Positions 17,801 to 27,268 of a stretch of DNA of 64,000 nt are shown here, one piece after another. Location: positions 18,964 to 82,963 of the forward strand of contig NZ_NFJB01000018.1 in assembly GCF_002159645.1 (NCBI RefSeq), given 5' to 3'. This DNA is from Parabacteroides sp. An277 (GTDB taxonomy: Bacteria > Bacteroidota > Bacteroidia > Bacteroidales > Tannerellaceae). Position 1 is the stretch's first letter. Each line of letters starts with the position of its first letter. Made by a program: the position numbers and the translations under genes. The notes under the pieces are model-generated. The model worked only from the letters and a program-made list of their open reading frames with translations, was not told where the DNA came from and did no database searches.

Positions 17801-18947
17801 AGAAGTTATTTCTGGTACGAAGTTGGATCCGAGACGTTCGTTCTTTGTGAAACAAGTAGCTGAAGGCAACCATTATGTATTGGTTGATCCGTACACGGTT
17901 TCTCGCGAAGAAAACAACAATGCTACAAATACTAAGTATTATGGTGTTCGTGCATTCGTTAATCAATTGAGCGGTGAAGTTCAGCCTGCAAGCTTAGTTT
18001 CTGCTGGTGCTTCTAACGCATTTGACAACAGTGTATTCACTATCAATAAGGAACAAGGCTTGAACTATTTCGACATCCGTCGTGATGGTGCAGACTTAGA
18101 TACGGTTAAGATCTTCGTAGCCAACAATCCTTCTTATCTGTTGGGTGAAAACTCGAACGTGAAGGGTGCAAACGTAGGTTTGTTAGATTTGCGTGAGGTT
18201 TCTGATAAGATCAACAACGCGCTCTTCGTTGATACAGCTAACGTAAACAACCCGGCTTGCCCGCGCTTCTTGTTAGGTGTTCGCGATACGAAGGCTTATG
18301 AAGAATCTAACTTAGACCACCACCACAACCGTCACTTGTATACAGATGCTGCATACTTGGTTAACTTGATTGATTCTGTTGCCGACAATACAGCTTATCT
18401 GTACAAGAACGCAGGTCAGAACCAGAAGAACTACTATCGTCTTGGATTCTTGGATGGTCGTCACAAAGGCACTACATTAACATTGGATGAAAGCGGCAAA
18501 CCGTTCGACTTGAGCGATGCAGCTCTGGGTGAAACAGGTTTGAACTACGCTACATTCGCATTCCGTTATTGCGATGCAAGCCGTGAAGACTTCTACATCG
18601 AAACACAATACGATGCAAATACGAAGGGTTGGATTAAGATCCACAACGGCGTAGCTGTCGTAACTCCGGATATCCAGGAAGCTGAAGTATTCTCTTACGA
18701 AGCAACTGAAGAAGACGCTACTGCTAACGAATCAATCGCTGCTGAAAATAATGCAGTAAGCGTAGTAGCTACAGACGGTGCTGTTGTGATCAAGGGTGCT
18801 GAAGGCAAGAACGTGGTAATTGCTACTATCCTCGGTAAGGTAGTTGCTAACGAAACAGTTAACAGCGACAATGAAACAATCGCAGTTCCGGCTGGTATCG
18901 CAGTGGTATCGGTAGACGGCGAAAGCTTCAAGGTAGTAGTGAAGTAA
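14886..18947 (+). CDS. large secreted surface protein with C-terminal sorting-type (DUF6383-like) domain
   Basis: The 1353-residue protein begins with a signal peptide (MNKKVLTLCAGLVLAGSVNTWA). Its long middle region is rich in Thr, Asn, Asp and Tyr, without enzyme motifs. The last 65 residues (AVSVVATDGAVVIKGAEGKN to FKVVVK) resemble DUF6383 / type IX secretion C-terminal domains, so outer-surface location is likely. Several D-S/T-hydrophobic triplets fit the Bacteroidetes O-glycosylation motif. Size and features recall S-layer proteins of Tannerella, which is only an inference. Third-position composition changes near 16800, the 3' half using more C-ending, apparently preferred codons. A promoter-led leader RNA lies directly upstream. 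Confidence 0.75.
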   Translation: MNKKVLTLCAGLVLAGSVNTWAKTDVNANVTANGGYAIQSTSGSFNKFLADKSSWNQTTASDYDYPKVSPFSIERSNGAKPIYKLDNTDGQTDSRYFQLVVGENGNGGSEVLTMVWTGTEYKLQVENVQNANIPGYEIQLDRTLWEVRAKKDPVSTVIYYQLINKASNMALQLSTNAVANSEFTTLGGETYKEANLTIVSGQTNWRWSDGAEAINETTPLSNMLRAAFSDTETVYLVKKKSGNDYTLAALVTNSNNNRTVEASATSGSEIENGLTEYSAIKFEAWEANPIVLTAAQLNSELGYENIASEGEGKKDGFKFYFYPDVVGPNATNVMLGSEFTAVAPVTPGTNRVPGDTPDGFVRFQKKGTNQFLMVDTTYYNEDAQDRYELQMAVREINYPRFAVVEDEKTVSDIDAAKSDKSLYTGAYTSVTEKYTAKSYIQMLRQSNFRAILYPATQSVRLQAEMIYKKAKTDEPWWKQVAEDETIRGEQRISEYASAPLGTNPLAVTSGIVNAVGFYPAHTYDATNNRQGHRVLTYATAVTVSPYTNNYAEFTNRTSGVKMIWNAIGTLAVKGSTVSAVASADAEDMLVKDPANNSKNIYSPVFATAFSNVVKLVTLTDTHKVLTADEMDINDKEYNGLLTFITITDTKPVTDDLANIQNGYYYIINANKVPTQLRKAGDYRMEDLAATNATFAYWNALSGKWDVAVAGTEESGILAYNQSDYQTRMDSESWMNADKGNVVYVEDKVEVPSAQWFIEGNGGYYTMYNRESGRVWNTSYWWRVPDKENTYVNMATYTDGTGLSTSYRDTIRIEPVEVNVLRNHKLGYLDLTAEEAAADTSVYSFGFNTLGDVELYLGQAAGTDSLLQVAGLEGKFKLERVNFVDKDLYSSAKKDTTSLFYGINPAIDGAEKEYQLDRGLYYIYKDDVNANTGDATTGVRTREYVTLEAGKYRLTSVQVTIDSKNGFSTIADQEVISGTKLDPRRSFFVKQVAEGNHYVLVDPYTVSREENNNATNTKYYGVRAFVNQLSGEVQPASLVSAGASNAFDNSVFTINKEQGLNYFDIRRDGADLDTVKIFVANNPSYLLGENSNVKGANVGLLDLREVSDKINNALFVDTANVNNPACPRFLLGVRDTKAYEESNLDHHHNRHLYTDAAYLVNLIDSVADNTAYLYKNAGQNQKNYYRLGFLDGRHKGTTLTLDESGKPFDLSDAALGETGLNYATFAFRYCDASREDFYIETQYDANTKGWIKIHNGVAVVTPDIQEAEVFSYEATEEDATANESIAAENNAVSVVATDGAVVIKGAEGKNVVIATILGKVVANETVNSDNETIAVPAGIAVVSVDGESFKVVVK

Positions 18948-19148
18948 TTGACAATTGAAAATTGACAATTGACAATTATCTATAGAATGGAATAGAGTTC
19001 ATAACAATAAAATTGTTAATAAAATTGAGAAGGTCTGCCACATGCCGCCTGTGAAGGCCGCGGGCAGACATATTAAAAAGATAAATATAAAAAGTTCTAT
19101 TCAAACAGCATTCCCCGGCTGCGAAGTCCGGGAATGAGTAAAAAACAA
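18948..19148. other. intergenic segment with short direct repeats and hairpins
   Basis: Just after the stop is a run of TTGACAATTG-type repeats (about 18948-18976). Two hairpins follow: GTCTGCC/GGGCAGAC near 19034-19068 and CATTCCC/GGGAATG at 19109-19136. No gene is seen. Confidence 0.5.
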
Positions 19149-19180
19149 GGCCTCTCTCAGTATCGGGAGGGGCTTTTTTA
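19149..19180 (+). terminator. terminator after the 1353-aa protein gene
   Basis: GCCTCTC (19150-19156) pairs with GGGAGGGGC (19165-19173), followed by six T. Confidence 0.75.
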
Positions 19181-19199
19181 GTCATAACCGCGGTCTTTC

Positions 19200-19291
19200 T
19201 CCTTTGCTCGACGTGTTCGAGCCGTACTGCTCTAAGGTCTCGAGCCACGTTGCTCGAAGGTGTTGAGCAGAGCTGCTCTAAAGTGTCGAGC
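19200..19291. repeat. Array D: four 23-bp tandem units
   Basis: Units start at 19200, 19223, 19246 and 19269, each ending CGAGC or TGAGC and containing TGCTC; the first carries the hairpin GCTCGA/TCGAGC. The array lies between a terminator and the start of the 2045-aa protein gene. Confidence 0.75.
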
Positions 19292-19364
19292 AGGCAAGGC
19301 GGAAGGCTGCACAAAAAACGAGATAAATAAACAGGAATTAATTAACGATTAAACATATCATGAT

Positions 19365-22300
19365 ATGAAACAACGATTACTTTTGGCCCTGCTGATGGTA
19401 TTTGCTTCGGTGGGGTTGATAGGGGCGCAATCGACTTCTATCGATATTACGATTCCGGGCAACAGTACGGGAGGGCAAGTATTGGTAGAAGTGTCCGGAA
19501 GTAATATTCAGAATGGTCAGGCACCAGTAGCTACGGCTACGGGTTTGACTCAGTATTATTACCGGAAAGATGGAAAAATGGTTGCTCAATATGCTGTACC
19601 AGTGACTGACAAAGAGCAGGTTCTTTCGTTTGCAAATGGGACGAATGAAAGTGGTGTAGTATGGATAAGTGACGATTTGAAGATGGAAGTTATTGGTCAG
19701 GTTTCCAGTTTTGTTATTAATGGCAAAGGAGCATTGACCAATCATCTTACATCTTTAGTATTCTCTGGCAATGGCATATTGCAGAATTTGGTATTAGGTC
19801 AGTTGGATGGTGATGTAAATAAAGGTTGGATTGGCTACGTTCCTGCATTGAAGACATTAGATTGTTCAAACAATCAGTTGAGTGTTCTTCCTGCTAAAAC
19901 GAATGCTCCTGATGGAAATATTGCGATTACAGATTATGACGTGAGAGGACAAAGTCTTCAAACTGTTCCAACTTTATCAACTGTTAGTACGACAGACCAT
20001 AAGTTCTCTATTAGTACAGAAGCTTTGGATAATATCTGTCTTAAAGGTATTACAGATTATGAATTGAGCAATTGTTTACTGAACGGTGAATCGGTTTCTT
20101 TGGAAGGAGATAGCAATGATGGCTATACACTGAAGCAGAGTGGTATTTTTGTAGGTGGTACGTTTACTGCAACATTAACTGTGGCAGCTACGGATACCTA
20201 TTATCCAGGTGCATCTTTGCAAGTAAAGGTGACGGTTGATGAACCGACCTTCAAAGCGACAGCTAAAAGGAATGATACAAATGGTACGGTTTCCGTAAGT
20301 CCAAATAAAGATTTGAAGGTTGGGGATAAAGTAACGGTTTCCGTAAATCCAAATGAAGGTTGTGAAGTTACTTCCATCGAATTTGCCGGGTTATCAAAGG
20401 ATGCGAACCAAACGGAGATAAATGGAACTTATACGGTTGTAGGGGATGTGGATCCAAGTGTATCTGTTACATTCTCTGCAATTGTTGTTGATAAATATAC
20501 CGTTTATACAAGTAAGAATAGTGGTGGTACAGTTGAACTATATGAAGGAAATAGTGCGACAGGTACGGCTCATACGTTCTTAAACTTGGAAGCAAATACA
20601 AATTTCTCGGTAAAAGTAACACCGAAAAAAGGATATTTGTTGGAGAAAGTCGCATATAATAAAACTGTACAAACCATTCCTGCAGCGACAAGTGGCAGTT
20701 ACGTGTTCTCGGGTTTGCAGTCTGTGGCCGCAGATGCTCCTTTTGAAGTCTTTTTTAAGCGTGGTGCGACAATTACCCGTATGGCTTTTGATGCTGAAGG
20801 CAAGCGTTTGACTGGTGGCTTAACTCCGAATGTCACTTATAATGGCCAGGATACGAAAGGCATGACTTTGGAACCAGGTACTGAAATATCATTTACATGG
20901 GATACACACGCCAACTACGCATTCGACCATTTTTCAGTAAATGGAAAAGTGGTAGAAGGTACTACGGCAAAAGTTGTAGCTGGAACGAATAATGTGGTAG
21001 CGCATTATACCAGCACGGTGGCCACAGTCGAAAAGTTTGTATTTGGTATTGCAGATCAAGACGCAGTCACTGTTTCTGAGGTGAAGAAGGCGGGTGATGA
21101 AATCTCGGTGAAAATTGCTGATGACAAGTTGGGTGCAAACGAGAAGATAAATGCAGTATATATTAATGGAAATGATGTTACATCGACTCTTAAAGATATG
21201 GCAGTAGCTGGTAAGAATACGGTTGTTGTTTATGCCGATGTAGCTCCGACGTTGAGTAAGATAGTGACTGGCATTGAGCAGGTAACAACCGAACGTGTAT
21301 CTATTAAGAATGCAGGCGATCAAGAATTGAGCGATGGCGCATCGCTAACAGCCGGTGAAACACTCACGATTCTGGTAAACAATATCGATGGATTCACAGT
21401 AACAGCTACATTCAATGGCGAACCTTTGAAGATTGGAGAATCTAATACGGTTAAGGTACAAGGAGGTCAGAATTATTTCCGGGTTATTTATAAGGAAGAT
21501 GCTCCGGCTACATTGCCAGAGAAAGTAACAATCGTTCCGGAAGGTACAGGTACGGCAGATTTGAATCTGGCTTCTAATGGTTGGATTGGCATCAATACGC
21601 ATCCGAACCAAGGTTATGGTTTGGCTTATGTAGAAGTGAATGGTGGTAAGAGCCAAGTAGTTTATAATTTCTTGGGTAATCCGAATGCAGCCATAGCTCC
21701 TTCCATACCAGGAGAAAATACGGTAACGGTTCACTTTACCAATAAGGCCATGATTGCAACCCATGTAGAGGGCATTGCTGATTATGAAGGTGGAGATGAG
21801 ATTCAAATATCAACTCCGACGAATCCGAACGGTGACATTGAAGATGGAACTTACGATGTAGATTCAGAAGTGAAATTTACTGTTGCGACTACTAAGGAAT
21901 ATAATAGTGTAGATTATAAGTTGGTAGCAGTCTATATCAATGGAGAATCTCAGCCTTTGCTTGATGATAAAGGGACTTATACAGGTATATTGGCTGTAGG
22001 AACGAACCATATTGTAGCGGCTTATGAAAGTCAAGCTACTACCATGGTAAAACCTGTATTCTTGGGAATAGAAGGTAGTGCTCCGACAATTACTTATTAT
22101 GTAAATGACGATGAAACGGGTTCAACCAATCTTCCTACAGGTTTGAATGCGGGTGATAAGTTATCGTTTAGTCTTGGAGATGCAGGTAACAATACATTGA
22201 ATTCTGTTTATTTCAACAATGACGAACTTACACCGGTTGAAGAGGCTACAGATGGAAATAAGTATGACGTTGAAATTGTAAAGGGCGGCAACTATATTTA

Positions 22301-25300
22301 CGCTTTCTACAATGGTGCAGCTACAATCAAGGGCGTTGTGACAGAAGGCGGAAAAATTAGCTTTGCTCCAAATAGTACAGAGATAAAAGAAGGTACTTCT
22401 ATTACAGCTACTGTTACTCCGGAGGATGACTATGCTATCAAGAAAGTTTATTTCAATGGCATAGATGTAACAGAAAGTTTGGATGCTAGCGGCCAATATA
22501 CTACAGATCAGGTTGAATCTGGTTTGAATATTGTTCATGCCGAATTCGAATATGTAGCAACTACGATTAAAGTGACTTGTACTCCAAGTGCGGCAGGCAA
22601 AGTAACTTATGAGAAAAAGGAATACGAGAAAGGTGATCAAGTAGAGTTTACGATAACGAAGGATGCTGATTATTCAAATGTAACTTATTCATTGAATGGT
22701 GGCACTCCAGTTTCGGTAACAGGCGACAAGTTCACTGTTACATTGGTAGCTGGCGAAAACAACATCAATGTAGAATTCAAGAAGCAGCTGGAAGGTAACT
22801 TGCTTGTGAAGTATGATTCTAATGATCTTGGGGATTTGACTGTTACAGACCAGAATGGTAATGATGTAACTGAACAGGCTGCCAATGGTGAGATTGTCAA
22901 TGCTCCGGCAAAGACGTTGTTGGATATTACCTTCAAGGTTGGCAATTCAGCAGATGATTTGATTGGCAAGAAGGTGACGGCTGTTATCAACGGTAAGCCT
23001 TACACGGCTGTTAAGATGAATCCGGATGGCGACAATACATTTGAAATCAACGATGTGATATTGCCGGAAGGATTGCAATCGGTATTGAAGGTGTATGTGA
23101 AGACATTGGATAATATCGAATTGAAGTCTTGCACAAGCAACTATACATACGATGGTACGCCGAAAGCTGTAGAATATGTAATGGATCCGGTGAATCCGGT
23201 AGGCATGACGGTTGAATATAGCTCGAACCAAAATGAATGGCGCGATGAACCGTTTACGGATGCAGGTACTTATTATGTGAGATTCTATCGTCCGGCAGAT
23301 GATGTGTATGCAGAAGTGAATACAATTTCGTCATATACGATTGATCCGGCAGAGGTAGTTATTACGGATATGCCGACCGTTTCTGTAGATAGCGATAATC
23401 GTACTTATATCCTTTCGGGTGGTGCTGCCGGTTATAAGAGCGGCGATACGTATATTCCGGTGGAAGGCGACTTTGCTGTAATTGGTTCTCATACATCAGG
23501 AAATCATCAGTCGAAAGTGACATTTACCGTAACAGATGATAATGCCGCCAACTTTACTTCTGGTAGTTGCTATACCTCTTTGCAAGTTTGCTATCAAGTA
23601 GGAAGCTATAAAGAAGGTCATTATACATTATCTATAGGTAGCACGGAAGTTCCATTCCAATTGATGCGAGATAGGGGTGGTGAAGCGAAAGTATTCATTA
23701 CAAATACAAATAATCTGTTGGATGGTGGTGATAATATTAATGTGATTTATGAACCGGTACCAGGCTTTACTTACACGTTGTATCGCGTAGAAGACGATGG
23801 AACGGAAACCGCATTGAATATCAATCTTGCAAATTCGTTCCGCGTAGATGCTGTATGTGGTGCTGACCATAAAGATGTCACATTAATCATGAAGTCTAAA
23901 GACACCCGCCACGATTTGGCATTGAATATAGACGATGACAATACGAATACGTTCGAATTGAAGGAAATCTCTTATGATGGAACGGCGCATCCGTTTACGG
24001 CTAATGCTTCTTCGTTGCCATTGGTTTATATTGATGGGGAAAGCCGTCCGCAAGTAGCAGCTGCAGATTATCCTACGGCTGAGGTTACTTATACGTTGGA
24101 TGGCGTAGAAGTTCCTGAACCAGTAGATGCAGGTGTTTATACGATTACGGTACACTTCCCGGCAAATGCTTTGTATCGTGAATATACGGCTATCGGTACA
24201 TTCGAAATAGAAAAAGCTAAATTGAATGTAGTAGAAGATCCGACAGAGCAAGTTAGCGAGGGCCAGTTAGGTCTGCCAATTGCTACGCCGATTGCTGCCG
24301 GACAGTATTTGTACAATTCGGTATTGGCAGGTGCAGCTGAAGTGCCGGGCGAATATCGTTGGGAAGATGAAAGCACAGAAATCAAACCGGGTGAAATTGG
24401 AAGTGGCGGCGTTATGCAGAATGTCGTATTCGTTCCATTGGATACAGAGAATATCGATTCTCCGGTAAAAGTAGGTGCTGCTACCATTGAGGTATTAGAG
24501 AATAAGCAGATTGTTACTTGGCGTGCTGTATTGGGTGAAATAAGCGTCGTAGATGCAAATGGCAATTCTTACGATAGCGGCGATCCCGTTCGTCCAGGTA
24601 CAATCTTGACGATTACAGCCAAACCGTTGGATGATACGATGCAAGAATTCGAATCGATGAAGGTTACGGTGGATAATGAAACGACTACAGTTTCAAGTGC
24701 ATCAACGACTATCAAGGTTCCGGATGAAGGCATTGTAGAAGTCTATGCAACCTTTAAGCTCAAAGACAATAGTTCGGTTATCGAAGTGCCGACGGGTCAG
24801 TGCGCGATTGTATTGCCTACGAATATCCGTGGCGCGAAGTTGAATAAGACCGGCGTACAGATGGTGAACCGTGGCGAATCCTTCACCTTCACTGTTTCGA
24901 CGCTCGACGCAGATAAGGACAAGGTGGTTGTTTTGGTCAACGGTACGGCTATCCAACCGGCGAACGGCGTCTACACGATTTCGAATATCACCGAGCAGCA
25001 GAACGTTAGCGTTTCGTTGACTTCGAAGACGGAAGTGAAACTGGATATCCCGAAGGAATACAAACTGAAGGATGGCACGTTGATTGGCCGCGTAACGGTA
25101 GTGAACAACACCTCGAGCGACGGTAAGGTTTACTACAACGACGAATTGACGCTCATTGCCCAACCGGTGGAAGGCGTGAACTTCTCGGCTTGGTCGGATG
25201 GCAACAAGGAAGATGTACGCAAGTACACCGTTGCGACTTCGGAAGTGAAGCTGACGGCATCGTTCAGCGGCGTACCGACAGGTATCGAGGATATCGAATC

Positions 25301-25502
25301 GGCTCAGATCTTGGCTGGCAACGAATGTATTTGGGTGAAGAACGTAGCCGATGCCAACGTAACAATCGTCGGTATGACGGGTCGCATCCAGGCTCAACAG
25401 CAGATTAGCGGCGATACGCAAATCCGCGTTCCGGCTGGTATTTATGTAGTTGTCTTGGAAAATGGTAAGGATGTGAAACAAGTGAAAGTAATTGTTCGGT
25501 AA
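19365..25502 (+). CDS. giant secreted repeat protein with T9SS-type C-terminal sorting domain
   Basis: The 2045-residue product has a signal peptide (MKQRLLLALLMVFASVGLIG). A short leucine-rich-repeat-like part follows (LDCSNNQLSVLP). Then come many beta-rich modules of the InlB B-repeat / Ig-like kind, with recurrent pieces such as TVSVNPNEGCEVTSIEF, ITATVTPEDDYAIKKVYFNG and the MBG-like TYDGTPKAVEYVM and SYDGTAHPFTANAS. The last 70 residues (DANVTIVGMTGRIQ to VKVIVR) fit a Por-type secretion sorting domain, so it is probably surface-attached or released by type IX secretion. Adhesion or matrix roles are plausible. From about 24780 the coding DNA becomes visibly richer in GC-ending codons. 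Confidence 0.8.
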   Translation: MKQRLLLALLMVFASVGLIGAQSTSIDITIPGNSTGGQVLVEVSGSNIQNGQAPVATATGLTQYYYRKDGKMVAQYAVPVTDKEQVLSFANGTNESGVVWISDDLKMEVIGQVSSFVINGKGALTNHLTSLVFSGNGILQNLVLGQLDGDVNKGWIGYVPALKTLDCSNNQLSVLPAKTNAPDGNIAITDYDVRGQSLQTVPTLSTVSTTDHKFSISTEALDNICLKGITDYELSNCLLNGESVSLEGDSNDGYTLKQSGIFVGGTFTATLTVAATDTYYPGASLQVKVTVDEPTFKATAKRNDTNGTVSVSPNKDLKVGDKVTVSVNPNEGCEVTSIEFAGLSKDANQTEINGTYTVVGDVDPSVSVTFSAIVVDKYTVYTSKNSGGTVELYEGNSATGTAHTFLNLEANTNFSVKVTPKKGYLLEKVAYNKTVQTIPAATSGSYVFSGLQSVAADAPFEVFFKRGATITRMAFDAEGKRLTGGLTPNVTYNGQDTKGMTLEPGTEISFTWDTHANYAFDHFSVNGKVVEGTTAKVVAGTNNVVAHYTSTVATVEKFVFGIADQDAVTVSEVKKAGDEISVKIADDKLGANEKINAVYINGNDVTSTLKDMAVAGKNTVVVYADVAPTLSKIVTGIEQVTTERVSIKNAGDQELSDGASLTAGETLTILVNNIDGFTVTATFNGEPLKIGESNTVKVQGGQNYFRVIYKEDAPATLPEKVTIVPEGTGTADLNLASNGWIGINTHPNQGYGLAYVEVNGGKSQVVYNFLGNPNAAIAPSIPGENTVTVHFTNKAMIATHVEGIADYEGGDEIQISTPTNPNGDIEDGTYDVDSEVKFTVATTKEYNSVDYKLVAVYINGESQPLLDDKGTYTGILAVGTNHIVAAYESQATTMVKPVFLGIEGSAPTITYYVNDDETGSTNLPTGLNAGDKLSFSLGDAGNNTLNSVYFNNDELTPVEEATDGNKYDVEIVKGGNYIYAFYNGAATIKGVVTEGGKISFAPNSTEIKEGTSITATVTPEDDYAIKKVYFNGIDVTESLDASGQYTTDQVESGLNIVHAEFEYVATTIKVTCTPSAAGKVTYEKKEYEKGDQVEFTITKDADYSNVTYSLNGGTPVSVTGDKFTVTLVAGENNINVEFKKQLEGNLLVKYDSNDLGDLTVTDQNGNDVTEQAANGEIVNAPAKTLLDITFKVGNSADDLIGKKVTAVINGKPYTAVKMNPDGDNTFEINDVILPEGLQSVLKVYVKTLDNIELKSCTSNYTYDGTPKAVEYVMDPVNPVGMTVEYSSNQNEWRDEPFTDAGTYYVRFYRPADDVYAEVNTISSYTIDPAEVVITDMPTVSVDSDNRTYILSGGAAGYKSGDTYIPVEGDFAVIGSHTSGNHQSKVTFTVTDDNAANFTSGSCYTSLQVCYQVGSYKEGHYTLSIGSTEVPFQLMRDRGGEAKVFITNTNNLLDGGDNINVIYEPVPGFTYTLYRVEDDGTETALNINLANSFRVDAVCGADHKDVTLIMKSKDTRHDLALNIDDDNTNTFELKEISYDGTAHPFTANASSLPLVYIDGESRPQVAAADYPTAEVTYTLDGVEVPEPVDAGVYTITVHFPANALYREYTAIGTFEIEKAKLNVVEDPTEQVSEGQLGLPIATPIAAGQYLYNSVLAGAAEVPGEYRWEDESTEIKPGEIGSGGVMQNVVFVPLDTENIDSPVKVGAATIEVLENKQIVTWRAVLGEISVVDANGNSYDSGDPVRPGTILTITAKPLDDTMQEFESMKVTVDNETTTVSSASTTIKVPDEGIVEVYATFKLKDNSSVIEVPTGQCAIVLPTNIRGAKLNKTGVQMVNRGESFTFTVSTLDADKDKVVVLVNGTAIQPANGVYTISNITEQQNVSVSLTSKTEVKLDIPKEYKLKDGTLIGRVTVVNNTSSDGKVYYNDELTLIAQPVEGVNFSAWSDGNKEDVRKYTVATSEVKLTASFSGVPTGIEDIESAQILAGNECIWVKNVADANVTIVGMTGRIQAQQQISGDTQIRVPAGIYVVVLENGKDVKQVKVIVR

Positions 25503-25554
25503 GGGCAATTACATAGGCCGATGTGAATCGTCCTTTTATTAAGTGAATGGATGT

Positions 25555-25595
25555 ACGGGAGGAAGTCTTCGGGACTTTCCTCCCGTCTCTTTTTT
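25555..25595 (+). terminator. strong terminator after the 2045-aa protein gene
   Basis: ACGGGAGGAAGTC and GGACTTTCCTCCCGT pair nearly perfectly around TTC, followed by CTCTTTTTT. Confidence 0.88.
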
Positions 25596-25660
25596 CCTCC
25601 TTATGAAAACTTTCTTTCTTGCCTGTGAAAACTTCCTTTTCTCCTTATGTTTTCTACAAA

Positions 25661-25736
25661 TATCGTCGATGTTTAGATAAGTATCGACGATATTTGTGTA
25701 TCTTTAGCCTAAAGATAAAGAAATATCGACGGTACG
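25661..25736. repeat. Repeat K, copy 1 (TATCGWCGAT palindromes)
   Basis: TATC-starting units occur at 25661, 25682, 25699 and 25724 (spacings 21, 17, 25). The third carries the palindrome ATCTTTAGCCTAAAGAT. A second copy with the same unequal spacing lies at 47301-47376. It sits in the 400-base gap before the DUF2851 gene. Confidence 0.7.
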
Positions 25737-25831
25737 AGAAGAAAAGATAGCGAGCAAGGTAAGTTTGCATAGGCAAGAAAGGAAGTTTTTGTGCGGGGAA
25801 GGGTAGAAAGTATAGAAAAAAGTGCAGGTTA

Positions 25832-25862
25832 TTGCCTGTTTCAAAATTAGTTCGTACCTTTG
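25832..25862 (+). promoter_or_regulatory. promoter of the DUF2851 gene
   Basis: TTG at 25832-25834 and TACCTTTG at 25855-25862, 20 bases apart and 49 bases before the start codon. Confidence 0.72.
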
Positions 25863-25910
25863 GGCACTCTGCTATTGGAGCGTCTTATATAAAAACATTA
25901 ACTGTGAGAA

Positions 25911-27200
25911 ATGATGGAAATACTCTTGCAATACATTTGGAAATACCGGCTTTATGAGTCGGTTGCTTTGCAGACGACGAAAGGCGAACGTTTGGAAGTG
26001 TTGGATCCTGGTATTCAAAACCGGGATGGTGGTCCGGATTTCTTTAATGCGAAAATCAAGATTGGCGATACGTTGTGGGCTGGAAGCGTGGAAATACATG
26101 ATAAAGCTTCGGATTGGTGCAAGCATGGACATCAGGAAGATGCAGCCTATAAGAATGTGATTCTGCACGTGGTGTTGGAAGAAGATGCTACTGTGGAACG
26201 GCCCTTCTCGCATGAAGAAATTCCCCAGTGCGTGTTGAGTGTGCCCGATAGGGTGGTGGCCAACGTCGAATGGCTCTTGAGCCGCGATAGCAATCTGGCT
26301 TGTTTGGAGCGTTTACCCGCTATTGAGACGGTACATCGCACAGAATGGTTGGATGCACTATTGAGTGAACGATTGGAACGCAAGACGGAGGATATATTTA
26401 AATGGCTCGAACAGAAACAACAAGACTGGAATGAAGTATTCTATATCCTGTTGTGCCGCAATTTCGGCTTTGGGGTAAATGGCGATGCCTTCGAACGGTT
26501 GGCACGCAGTCTTCCACTTAAATGCATTCAGAAACAACGGAATAGTATTTCACAAGTCGAGGCTTTGTTTTTAGGGCAAGCCGGATTGTTGCATGAAGAA
26601 GCCGAGGGACAACATTATTATTATCGGTTCCTTCAGCAAGAGTATGAGTTCCTGCGGCATAAATATACCTTCTTGGTTCCGTTGGAACCCTATCTTTTCC
26701 GGAACCTACGCTTGCGTCCGAATGCAACACCGCACATCAAGTTGGTGCAACTGGCTGCTATCTTTTCTCAACGCGAGCATCTTCTTTCGGCTATTTTGCA
26801 AGCCCGTACGCCACGTGAAATAAAAGATTTGTTTCGGATCAATGCATCCGATTTTTGGGATACACATTATAACTTCAAACATGCGTCTACTTTTCGTAAG
26901 AAAGGGTTGGGAGAGAATGCACTAAATATTCTCTTGATTAATAGCGTTGTTCCAATCATGTTTGCCTATGGGCACGCACATCATCAACCGGAATATAGCG
27001 AACGGGCGTTGAAACTCCTCGAACGTATTCCTGCCGAGAAGAACACAATCATCCAACTCTTCCAACAAGCTGGTTTAGAGGTTAAACATGCCGGAGATAG
27101 TCAAGCGCTTATCCAATTGATGCGTAATTATTGCGAACCGAAAAAATGCCTGTATTGCCGCTTCGGATACCAACTACTTCGGAAATCGTGTAAAGAATAA
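25911..27200 (+). CDS. DUF2851 family protein
   Basis: A soluble protein of 429 residues that I recognise as DUF2851, a Bacteroidetes/Chlorobi family of unknown function. Conserved-looking parts are LLQYIWKYRLY at the N-terminus, the acidic QNRDGGPDFFNAKIKIG and AGSVEIHDKASDWCKHGH segments (residues about 36-75, possibly metal-binding or nuclease-like), and a C-terminal cluster of cysteines in CEPKKCLYCRFGYQLLRKSC. The gene starts with two ATG codons in a row; either may be used. It has its own promoter and is followed by a separate small-transcript region. Confidence 0.8.
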   Translation: MMEILLQYIWKYRLYESVALQTTKGERLEVLDPGIQNRDGGPDFFNAKIKIGDTLWAGSVEIHDKASDWCKHGHQEDAAYKNVILHVVLEEDATVERPFSHEEIPQCVLSVPDRVVANVEWLLSRDSNLACLERLPAIETVHRTEWLDALLSERLERKTEDIFKWLEQKQQDWNEVFYILLCRNFGFGVNGDAFERLARSLPLKCIQKQRNSISQVEALFLGQAGLLHEEAEGQHYYYRFLQQEYEFLRHKYTFLVPLEPYLFRNLRLRPNATPHIKLVQLAAIFSQREHLLSAILQARTPREIKDLFRINASDFWDTHYNFKHASTFRKKGLGENALNILLINSVVPIMFAYGHAHHQPEYSERALKLLERIPAEKNTIIQLFQQAGLEVKHAGDSQALIQLMRNYCEPKKCLYCRFGYQLLRKSCKE

Positions 27201-27231
27201 CTTTTTTTAGCATAAAAAGAGGGCGAAAGAG

Positions 27232-27262
27232 TTGCATGATAAAGAAGGAAACCTTACCTTTG
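27232..27262 (+). promoter_or_regulatory. promoter of the 27269 small RNA
   Basis: TTG at 27232-27234 and TACCTTTG at 27255-27262, spaced 20 bases. Confidence 0.7.
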
Positions 27263-27268
27263 CAACAT

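Noticed and set aside
24702..25508. 268-residue minus-strand protein
   Set aside because: Antisense to the sorting-domain end of the giant secreted protein; no family features.
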